Source: Planctomycetota bacterium (lineage in GTDB: Bacteria > Planctomycetota > MHYJ01 > JACPRB01). Taken from it: DNA of 54,739 bases. This document shows, piece by piece, positions 48,396 to 54,739 of the stretch (positions are counted from its first letter, which is position 1; every line of letters begins with the position of its first letter). The DNA is taken from positions 1 through 54,739 of the forward strand of contig JACQVR010000114.1 of the NCBI GenBank assembly GCA_016209705.1. Reading direction: 5' to 3'. The translations under genes and the position numbers were made by a program. The notes under the pieces were generated by a model. The model was not told the DNA's origin. It made no database searches and saw nothing but the letters and a program-made list of their open reading frames with translations.

Positions 48396-48980
48396 AGACT
48401 CGAAGAAGCGCACGTCGGCGGGGGTGTTGAGGTTGAAGAACGGCGGCACCGGCCCTTCCGTCCACGCCGCGGGATCGATCTCAACCCGCACCACGCGCGC
48501 CTCCGACAGGAAGTCGGTCATTTTCAGGCGGCCCTCCGCCACGGCGCGCTCGATCAACGGCACGCACGCCTTCGAGTACACCGCGTGCAGCGGTTCGTCG
48601 CCGGACGGAGACACCGGAAGCGCCACGTCCGCTTCCACGCGCGCCAGCCTGGAAGCCAGCGAAAGGCTGACGCCGGGCATGTCGCACGCGATCACCAGCG
48701 CGCGCGGCTCGCGGATCGCCTCCAAGACACGGTGCAGGCCGGACAGGGGACAGCGGGCGGCCAGCCGATCCGCCACGCACGGCAAGCCGGTCCACGCGTA
48801 GCGATCCGGCCGGTTGGTCGACAGCACGACGGTCTTGAACGCGGGAACGAGGCGGCGGAGCATGTATTCCAGGAGCGGGCGGCCGTGAATCCGAAACATC
48901 GCCTTCTCCCGTCCCCCCAGACGCGTGCCCAGTCCGCCGGCCAGGATGCCGCACGCCAGATCCTCCTTCATCGGCGTCAT
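48366..48980 (-). CDS. mobA: Molybdenum cofactor guanylyltransferase-like protein (MobA family)
   Basis: 204 residues, nucleotidyltransferase fold. The loop ILAGGLGTRLGGREKAMFRI has the GG-R-G-K pattern of MobA; VIACDMPGVSL is the metal/GTP-binding region, and PFFNLNTPADV is the usual C-terminal motif. It should join GMP to molybdopterin. The last residues VTNNSQNLS and the stop are read from a GTTAC repeat, so the native C-terminus is altered or extended. No other molybdenum genes are in the window. The start may be at 48980 or 48971 (MKEDLACG). Confidence 0.88.
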   Translation of the reverse strand: MTPMKEDLACGILAGGLGTRLGGREKAMFRIHGRPLLEYMLRRLVPAFKTVVLSTNRPDRYAWTGLPCVADRLAARCPLSGLHRVLEAIREPRALVIACDMPGVSLSLASRLARVEADVALPVSPSGDEPLHAVYSKACVPLIERAVAEGRLKMTDFLSEARVVRVEIDPAAWTEGPVPPFFNLNTPADVRFFESVTNNSQNLS

Positions 48981-49042
48981 CGTATCCGTATTGATCGGAA
49001 GCGTCGCTACGAACTTGACGATATAAAAGATAAGCTCCTGTT

Positions 49043-49783
49043 ATGGACAACCTCTCTGTGGCGACATCGACCCGACGACCGCTGCGCGGATTGAAGATCC
49101 TCGTGACCCGCGCCGCCGCGCAGGCCGGGGCATTCTCGAAGGCGCTCCGCCGCCAGGGAGCGGAAGTTCGTGAATTCCCCGCGATCGAGCTCCGCCCGCC
49201 CGAATCGTGGGCGCGCGTCGATCGGGAAATCGCGCGCCTCGACCGATACGACGCCGTCGTCTTCACCAGCCGGAACGCGGTCGAGAGATTCTGGAGCCGC
49301 GTGCCGCGCCGCGCCCGCCTCCGCTGGCCCCGAACGTACGCCGTCGGACCCGGGACCGCCGCGGCGTTGAGGGAACGGGGCCTGCGCCCCGCGCGGCTTG
49401 GTTCGGAATTCACGACCCGCGCCCTGGGACGCACGCTTCGCGGGCGGATTCTGCACCCGACGGGTCACCCGCACAGCCCCGATCTGGCGCGGGAGGCGCG
49501 CCGGCGCGGAGCCGTCGTCGTCGAACCGGTGGTGTATCGCATCGTCCGGCCCCGGCTCCGCCGCACGCCACCGCCGGCGGATCTGGTCACGTTCGCCAGC
49601 TCCCAGACGGTCCGCAACTACGCGGAGCTGACCCACCCGCCGCGCGGGACCGCGTGCGCCTGCATTGGGCCGGTTACCGCTCGGACCGCCGAGCGTCTGG
49701 GATTCCGCGTGGTGGCGCAGCCCCGACGGTATACAATCCCCGATCTGGTGAACGCCGTCGTCCGATGGAGGACCCGCACATGA
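49043..49783 (+). CDS. hemD: Uroporphyrinogen-III synthase
   Basis: 246 residues, two-domain HemD that closes hydroxymethylbilane to uroporphyrinogen III. KILVTRAAAQAGAFSKALRR, DAVVFTSRNAVERFW, AVGPGTAAALRERG and, late, VTFASSQTVRNYAEL with ACIGPVTARTAERLG are typical of this poorly conserved family. The stop overlaps the hemB ATG (ATGA at 49780). It starts 60 bases from divergent mobA, with TATAAA about 14 bases upstream of the ATG as a weak promoter. Confidence 0.9.
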   Translation: MDNLSVATSTRRPLRGLKILVTRAAAQAGAFSKALRRQGAEVREFPAIELRPPESWARVDREIARLDRYDAVVFTSRNAVERFWSRVPRRARLRWPRTYAVGPGTAAALRERGLRPARLGSEFTTRALGRTLRGRILHPTGHPHSPDLAREARRRGAVVVEPVVYRIVRPRLRRTPPPADLVTFASSQTVRNYAELTHPPRGTACACIGPVTARTAERLGFRVVAQPRRYTIPDLVNAVVRWRTRT

Positions 49784-50766
49784 CCCTGTTGCGCCGCCGC
49801 CCGCGACGGCTTCGCGCGTCGCTCCCGCTGAGAGCGATGGTTCGGGAAACGGTCCTGAACCGCGACGACTTCATCGTGCCTCTCTTCGCGCGCGCCGGCC
49901 GGGAGGAAGCCCGCGAGATCCCGTCCCTGCCGGGACAATACCACTATTCGGTGGGGCGCCTGGCGCGCGAAGCGAAAGCCATCCGCGCCGCCGGGTTTCC
50001 CGCCGTCCTGTTATTCGGCATCCCCTCGAGGAAGGATGCCCGCGGCACCTCAGCCTGGGCCGCCTCCGGAATCATCCAGCAAGCGGTCAAGGCGGTCAAA
50101 GACGCCGCTCCCGACCTGACGGTGATCACGGATGTCTGCCTCTGCGAGTACACGGACCACGGACACTGCGGACTGGTCCGCAAGAACGGGAAAACCTGGG
50201 ACATCGACAACGACGCGACGCTGCCGCTGCTGGGGCGCACGGCCGTGTCGCACGCCGCGGCGGGAGCGGACGTGGTGGCTCCCAGCGGCATGATGGACGG
50301 ATCGGTGGCGGCTATTCGCTCGGCGCTGGACGGGGACGGACGGACGGCGACTCCGATCCTGGCCTATTCCGCCAAATACGCGTCCGTCTTCTATGGCCCC
50401 TTCCGGGACGCCGCGCAGTCGTCTCCTCGTTTCGGAGATCGCTCCACCTATCAGATGGACCCGGCCAACGCGGACGAGGCGATGCGGGAGATCGCGCTCG
50501 ACCTGGAGGAGGGAGCTGACGTCATCATGGTCAAACCGGCGCTGGCCTACCTCGACGTGCTGCGCCGAGCGCGCGAGCGGTTCGATGTCCCGTTGGCCGC
50601 GTACAACGTCAGCGGCGAGTATTCCATGATCAAGGCCGCGGCCGAAAAAGGCTGGCTGAATGAACGCCAGGCGGCGCTGGAAGTGTTGACCGCCATCAAA
50701 CGCGCCGGCGCGGACCTCCTCGTCACGTACTTCGCTCGCGAGCTATCCGACCGGCTTGGACCATGA
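49780..50766 (+). CDS. hemB: Delta-aminolevulinic acid dehydratase (porphobilinogen synthase)
   Basis: 328 residues. The Zn-binding cysteines are present in DVCLCEYTDHGHCGLV, so this is the zinc-dependent type. The two Schiff-base lysines lie in AYSAKYASVFYGPFRDAA and DVIMVKPALAYLDV. VAPSGMMDGSVAAIR and AYNVSGEYSM are classic. ggagga precedes the ATG, which overlaps the hemD stop. The stop in turn overlaps the next gene (ATGA at 50763), tying haem synthesis to a c-di-GMP signalling gene in one transcript. Confidence 0.96.
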   Translation: MTLLRRRPRRLRASLPLRAMVRETVLNRDDFIVPLFARAGREEAREIPSLPGQYHYSVGRLAREAKAIRAAGFPAVLLFGIPSRKDARGTSAWAASGIIQQAVKAVKDAAPDLTVITDVCLCEYTDHGHCGLVRKNGKTWDIDNDATLPLLGRTAVSHAAAGADVVAPSGMMDGSVAAIRSALDGDGRTATPILAYSAKYASVFYGPFRDAAQSSPRFGDRSTYQMDPANADEAMREIALDLEEGADVIMVKPALAYLDVLRRARERFDVPLAAYNVSGEYSMIKAAAEKGWLNERQAALEVLTAIKRAGADLLVTYFARELSDRLGP

Positions 50767-52034
50767 GCGCGAGCGCATCCGTCGTCCTCATCGCCGATCC
50801 CGATACGTCTTTTTCCCGGGCGCTTCGCGACAAACTGGCGGCCTCCGGGGCGGAACCGCTGACGGCCTCCAGCGGAGCGGAAGCCGAGCGGCTCATGGAG
50901 TCCCGTCCGATCTCTCTTGTCCTTCTGAATCTTGAGCTTCCGGACATGGAGGGCGAGGCGCTTCTCGGTCAGATCCGTTCCCGGAAGGCGATCGCCGACA
51001 TCCCCGTGCTCGCGATCTCGAATCAGAAACGAGCCGACGCCATCTCGGGATGCCTCGCCATGGACGCGGACGGCTATTTCGAGAAGCCCGTGGATATCGA
51101 CGCTTTGGCGGCCTCCATCCTCTCCGAATTGAAGCGCCGGCCTCGAGGAACCAGTTTGGCGCTGCGGGATTCCCTCACCGGGCTTCCCAATCGCGAGGCG
51201 CTCGGCGACCTGTACCGGATGACGCAGGCGACGGCGCAACGATATGATCGTCCTCTGTCCCTCGCGCTGATCGACCTGGACGGATTCGGCGCCCTGAACG
51301 CCGCCTTCGGCCGGGAGGGCGGAGACCGGCTGCTTCAGAACGTGGTCCGCGTGATCTCGCGCTCCGTTCGGGTGTCGGACATCCTGGCTCGGTGGGGCGG
51401 CGACGAGTTCGTCTTTCTGTTCCCGGAAACCGGCCCGGCGGGCGCGGTCCGGGCGCTGCGCACCGCGATCGAGGCGCTTCAACAGAGAGAGATTCGCGCG
51501 ACGGACGGGCGCTCGTTCCGCCTGTCCTTTTGCGCCGCCGTGGAACCGATCATGCCCGGCGAGAAGCTGGACGAGGCGATGGCAGACGCCATCCGCCGCC
51601 TGGAGCAGGCGAAAGCCGCGGGGCGCCCCGGGGAGATTTCCGCCGGGGAAGCGGAAAGCGCCCGAAGAAAGCAGGTCCTTCTGGCCGAAGACGACGAGAT
51701 GATCGCCTCGCTGATCCGCCACCGCCTGGAAGGCCTGGGCATCGAGATGATCCACGTCCGCCAGGGGACTCAAGCGGTCGAGGCGGCGCTCGAGAACGCC
51801 GTGTCGCTGGTCCTCCTGGACGTGCGTATGCCCGGCATGAACGGATTCGACGTCCTCGCCCAACTACGGAAATCGCCCGGCGGCGCCCGCGTTCCGGTGA
51901 TCCTGGTGACCGCCCTGGGAGAGGAAAAAGACATCTTGAGAGGATTCCAGCTCGGCGCGAACGACTACATCGTGAAGCCGTTCTCTCCCCTGGAGCTGTC
52001 CGCCCGCGTCCTTCGACTCCTGAGCGCCCGATGA
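50763..52034 (+). CDS. Diguanylate cyclase response regulator: degenerate REC, GGDEF, REC
   Basis: 423 residues. The first receiver has Asn (about N56) at the phosphoacceptor position (LVLLNLELPD), so it cannot be phosphorylated normally. The GGDEF domain is intact (DSLTGLPNREAL, LIDLDGFGALN, RWGGDEFV near 210) with an RVSD inhibitory I-site five residues before it. The C-terminal receiver is intact (LLAEDDEMIA, LVLLDVRMPGMNGF, YIVKPFSPLEL). It should make cyclic di-GMP under control of a C-terminal receiver, an order opposite to the common PleD type. The ATG overlaps the hemB stop. Confidence 0.92.
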   Translation: MSASASVVLIADPDTSFSRALRDKLAASGAEPLTASSGAEAERLMESRPISLVLLNLELPDMEGEALLGQIRSRKAIADIPVLAISNQKRADAISGCLAMDADGYFEKPVDIDALAASILSELKRRPRGTSLALRDSLTGLPNREALGDLYRMTQATAQRYDRPLSLALIDLDGFGALNAAFGREGGDRLLQNVVRVISRSVRVSDILARWGGDEFVFLFPETGPAGAVRALRTAIEALQQREIRATDGRSFRLSFCAAVEPIMPGEKLDEAMADAIRRLEQAKAAGRPGEISAGEAESARRKQVLLAEDDEMIASLIRHRLEGLGIEMIHVRQGTQAVEAALENAVSLVLLDVRMPGMNGFDVLAQLRKSPGGARVPVILVTALGEEKDILRGFQLGANDYIVKPFSPLELSARVLRLLSAR

Positions 52035-53119
52035 ATCAAATGACGGCCGCCCTGGGCATCGATCCGATCGTCGCCTCGTTCCCCGGCGAATACTCCCATC
52101 TTCTCCTGGGCGCCTGCGTGACGGCCCTGTTCCTGATGGCGATCTCTTTCGCGGCGGCGGCGGTGATCCTGAGAATCCGCAACGAACGGAAAGCCGCGCG
52201 CCGGACGCGCCGCGAAGCGGCGTGGGACCCAGACCTGCTGGACGTGATCTCGGGGAACAAGGAGCCGAGAGCCGTGGCGAGCCGGATCGCGCCGCGCGAC
52301 CGCGAGCATTTCGTCGATCACTTGCTGCGGTACGCCTTCCATATCCGCGGCGACGAGCTGCGCCGGGTCCGCGACCTGGCCGCGCCGTTTCTTCCCGACG
52401 TGGTGAAACGCCTCGCCCGGAGCGATCCCGGAAGGCGGGCCCGCGCGGTTCATGTGCTGGGCACGCTCGGACTGCCCCGGTATCTCAAAGACGTCACGGC
52501 CGCGCTCGACGACCCGTTCCCGTTCACGGCCCTGGTGGCCGCTCGGGTCCTGGCCCAACTGGGGCAGCCTCATCGTTTCGCTCCCGTCCTCTCCAGGCTG
52601 CACCGATTCGAAAACTGGAGCCCCGGCTTTCTGGCCTCTCTCATTTCCGACGTCGGAATCGGGATCGCGCCGGACCTGCGGGCGCTGGCGGAGCATCGCG
52701 AGCGATCGGCCCGGGAACGAGCCGTGGCGGTGGAGGCGCTGGCCCGGATGAACGACGCGGAGGCTGCGGACGTCGCCGCACGCCTCCTCGAAACCGAGAC
52801 GGACCGCGAACTGATGGCCGCCTGTCTGCGCCTTCTCATCCGCGTGGGCCGGATCGACCACGTCCCGGCCGTCCGCCGCGTGTTCGCTTCCGAGGATTTC
52901 GTCCTTCGCGCCCATGCCGTTTCCGCCATGGCTCGGCTGGCCGGCGCGTCCGCGGTGCCGGCGCTTCAAGAGGCGCTGCTCGATCCTTCCCCCTGGGTGG
53001 CGCTTCACGCCGCCCGCGGCCTGCTGGAATCGCGAAACCTCGAGCCGCTCCAGGAGCTGGCGGCGTCGGATGCGCCGCGGAGCGAATTGGCGAAGCAAGC
53101 GCTCGCGGAGGGCGCCTGA
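52031..53119 (+). CDS. Membrane-anchored HEAT-repeat protein
   Basis: 362 residues: one N-terminal membrane helix (LLLGACVTALFLMAISFAAAAVIL), a basic linker, then HEAT repeats to the C-terminus (RRARAVHVLGTLGLPRYLKD, TALVAARVLAQLGQPHRF, RERAVAVEALARMNDAEAAD, LRAHAVSAMARLAGASAVPA). The ATG overlaps the cyclase stop (ATGA at 52031), and its own stop shares a base with the glycosyltransferase ATG (TGATG). It is probably a scaffold between the c-di-GMP enzyme and the GT2 synthase at the membrane. Confidence 0.88.
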   Translation: MNQMTAALGIDPIVASFPGEYSHLLLGACVTALFLMAISFAAAAVILRIRNERKAARRTRREAAWDPDLLDVISGNKEPRAVASRIAPRDREHFVDHLLRYAFHIRGDELRRVRDLAAPFLPDVVKRLARSDPGRRARAVHVLGTLGLPRYLKDVTAALDDPFPFTALVAARVLAQLGQPHRFAPVLSRLHRFENWSPGFLASLISDVGIGIAPDLRALAEHRERSARERAVAVEALARMNDAEAADVAARLLETETDRELMAACLRLLIRVGRIDHVPAVRRVFASEDFVLRAHAVSAMARLAGASAVPALQEALLDPSPWVALHAARGLLESRNLEPLQELAASDAPRSELAKQALAEGA

Positions 53120-54537
53120 TGGGGCCGCTGATCCAGGACGCGCTGGCCACGATCAACAACCTGATCCTGGCCTATTTCGTCGCCCTGAACGGAGTGTATC
53201 TGCTGACCAGCCTGTTCGCGTTCGGAGCGCTCCGCAAGTTCGCGTACCGCTCCAGCGCCATGGAAGTGCAGGACATGCTGCGCATCGGCGGGGCGCCTCC
53301 CATCACGCTGCTCGTTCCCGCCTACAACGAGCAGGAGACCTGCGTGGAATCGGTGCGGTCGTTGCTTACGCTGACCTATCCGGACTACGAAATCCTGGTC
53401 GTCAACGACGGTTCCCGGGACAGAACGCTCGACCGCCTCGTGGAGACGTTCGAACTGGAACCCGCTCCGCGGGTCCCCACGGCGTCGCTGGCGACGGCGC
53501 CCGTTCGGGGTCTGTATCGAAGCCGGCGCAATGCGCTGCTGTGGGTGATCGACAAGGAAAACGGAGGAAAGGCGGACGCCCTCAACGCGGGCATCAACTA
53601 TTGCCGGACCGCTCTCTTCTGCGCCGTCGATGCCGACAGCTTGCTGGAGCGAGGCGCCTTGTCGCGCGTCGTCCGTCCCTTTCTGGAAGACTCGAGGACC
53701 GTCGCCGCGGGAGGGATCATCCGCATCATCAACGGGTGCACGGTGGAAGCGGGGCTGGTGACGGACGTGCGCCTGCCGCGAAACGGCCTGGCGCTCTTGC
53801 AGGCCTTGGAGTACCTGCGGGCGTTCCTGTCGGCCCGCATGGGGTGGAGCGCGATCAATGCCACGCTGGTCATTTCCGGGGCTTTCGGATTGTTTCGGCG
53901 TTCGACGGTGGTGGAGGCGGGAGGCTATTCCACGCGCACGGTGGGGGAAGACATGGAGCTGGTCGTGCGGCTTCACCGCCACTGCATGGATCGGCGGATG
54001 CCATATCGGATTTCGTTCGTTCCGGATCCCATCGCCTGGACGGAATGTCCGGAGCGGTTCCGGGATCTCGGCCGCCAGCGGAATCGCTGGCAGCGCGGCT
54101 TGTTGGAGAGCCTCCTCGGACACCTGGGGATGTTGGGAAGGCCGCGATACGGGCGCATCGGATTGCTGGCTTTTCCTTATTTTCTGTTTCTGGAGGGCTT
54201 CGGGCCGCTGATCGAAAGCGTCGGATACGCCTCGTTCGCCGCGAGCGTGGCGCTGGGTCTCGCTTCTTTGGAATACGTGTTCGCCTTCCTGATGGTCGCC
54301 GTGGTCCTGGGAACCGCGTTGTCGGTCGCCTCCGTCGCGATGGAGGAGCTGACGATCCGCCGGTACAAACGCTTCTCGGATTTGTGGATTCTGTTCGGGT
54401 TGGCCTTCGTCGAGAATTTCGGATATCGCCAGATTTCATCGCTCTGGCGCTGGCTCGGCGTGCTGTCGTATGTTGCCGGCGCCAAGGGCTGGGGAAAAAT
54501 GAGCCGGAAGGGATTTCAACGGAAGGCGTCCCCATGA
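53119..54537 (+). CDS. Membrane GT2 glycosyltransferase (processive polysaccharide synthase type)
   Basis: 472 residues. An N-terminal helix (LILAYFVALNGVYLLTSLFAF), a GT2 catalytic domain (LLVPAYNEQETCVESVRSLL, LVVNDGSRDRT, NGGKADALNAG, the DXD-like VDADSLLE, GEDMELVVRLHRH, and the processive signature RQRNRWQRGL) and a C-terminal block of three to four helices. This is the layout of PgaC- and cellulose-synthase-like enzymes that polymerise and export a polysaccharide. No PilZ domain is present. The stop forms an ATGA overlap with a further frame that runs into a repeat at the window edge. Confidence 0.92.
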   Translation: MGPLIQDALATINNLILAYFVALNGVYLLTSLFAFGALRKFAYRSSAMEVQDMLRIGGAPPITLLVPAYNEQETCVESVRSLLTLTYPDYEILVVNDGSRDRTLDRLVETFELEPAPRVPTASLATAPVRGLYRSRRNALLWVIDKENGGKADALNAGINYCRTALFCAVDADSLLERGALSRVVRPFLEDSRTVAAGGIIRIINGCTVEAGLVTDVRLPRNGLALLQALEYLRAFLSARMGWSAINATLVISGAFGLFRRSTVVEAGGYSTRTVGEDMELVVRLHRHCMDRRMPYRISFVPDPIAWTECPERFRDLGRQRNRWQRGLLESLLGHLGMLGRPRYGRIGLLAFPYFLFLEGFGPLIESVGYASFAASVALGLASLEYVFAFLMVAVVLGTALSVASVAMEELTIRRYKRFSDLWILFGLAFVENFGYRQISSLWRWLGVLSYVAGAKGWGKMSRKGFQRKASP

Positions 54538-54739
54538 TCGAGGCGGCGCTGGTCTGTATCATCGTTTGCAGCCCGGGAGGGCTCGGAGGAATCGGAGCAC
54601 ACGGAGAAGAAGATCAACCACGGAGACACGGAGACACGGAGAAAAATTTGGGGGATGTGGAGATTGCTGGAGATATGGAGATCGAAAGAAGTTCGATGGA
54701 GCCGACTCTCCAAAAAAATATCTCCCTATCCCCCCCCCA
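54534..54739 (+). CDS. Start of a further operon gene, disrupted by a repeat and cut by the window end
   Basis: ATG 54534 overlaps the glycosyltransferase stop (ATGA), as all previous joints in this operon do. The first 14 codons are hydrophobic (MIEAALVCIIVCSPGG), as in a membrane or signal segment, but the frame then passes into repeat element C (GAHGEEDQPRRHGDTEKN) and stays open to the end. It is either a gene broken by the element or one that restarts after it. Confidence 0.35.
   Translation, partial: MIEAALVCIIVCSPGGLGGIGAHGEEDQPRRHGDTEKNLGDVEIAGDMEIERSSMEPTLQKNISLSPP
54578..54739. repeat. MITE-like element, copy C (runs off the window)
   Basis: Same left half as copies A and B: cacggagaagaagatc, accacggagacacggaga, ggagatatggagatcgaa, then gccgactctcc and aaaaaaatatctccctat. 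The right half is beyond the window. Confidence 0.8.

Noticed and set aside
54577..54739. End of a normal operon gene
   Set aside because: The frame from 54534 stays open, but the bases are those of repeat C and match copies A and B, which are non-coding. Only a disrupted start is claimed.

Overview
The window is GC-rich bacterial DNA (roughly two-thirds G+C) that looks like an uncultured member of the Planctomycetota or a neighbouring phylum. The evidence is a Planctomycete-style Ser/Thr kinase with a zinc ribbon and a PEGA-like tail, giant kinase-STAND-TPR-GAF regulators, many secreted HEAT-repeat and cyclophilin proteins, remnants of an ECF sigma factor with a FecR-like partner, and a solitary 5S rRNA gene away from any 16S/23S. 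The phylum is an inference; no 16S gene is present.

Layout. 1-8.8 kb: acyl-CoA metabolism (two thiolases, 3-hydroxyacyl-CoA dehydrogenase, enoyl-CoA hydratase), with two secreted cyclophilins and an adenosine deaminase. 9-12.8 kb: glycogen debranching enzyme and an alkaline-phosphatase-superfamily enzyme. 13-23.7 kb: the most unusual region, with two paralogous giant regulators (pseudokinase, STAND-like ATPase, TPR, GAF, Fis HTH), each followed by a paralogous small secreted protein that carries an NGYGP motif. Only the second regulator keeps a sigma54-interacting AAA+ domain; the first has lost exactly that domain. A candidate sigma54 promoter with upstream palindromes precedes the second secreted gene. 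23.8-27 kb: RcpA-like response regulator, hybrid histidine kinase and an HD-GYP response regulator. 27-33.4 kb: pterin dehydratase, a C39-like lipoprotein/small membrane protein/DUF309 operon, the Ser/Thr kinase, a secreted hypothetical protein, and a SUKH protein with a second strong internal start. 33.5-36.1 kb: a decaying island of VapBC toxin-antitoxin modules and sigma/anti-sigma remnants. 36.2-39.1 kb: glycogen phosphorylase and the 5S rRNA gene with promoter and terminator. 39-49 kb (minus strand): membrane protein, PfkB kinase, GltX, FAH-family enzyme, a large HEAT-repeat protein, thioesterase, polyprenyl synthase and MobA. 49-54.7 kb: hemD-hemB followed, with start/stop overlaps throughout, by a diguanylate cyclase, a HEAT-repeat membrane protein and a GT2 synthase, which looks like a c-di-GMP-linked exopolysaccharide operon.

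Two genome-wide habits stand out. First, many first genes of transcription units have a sigma70-type promoter (TTGNNN, 17 bp, TANNNT) only 5-10 nt before the start codon and no Shine-Dalgarno sequence, so leaderless mRNAs appear common, while genes inside operons use ATGA/GTGA overlaps. Second, almost every gap between co-directional genes is filled with self-complementary, low-complexity repeats from about nine word families. Some have been captured into coding sequence, giving new N-termini (adenosine deaminase) or C-termini and stop codons (mobA, DUF309). All product names come from reading motifs by eye; no database search was run.
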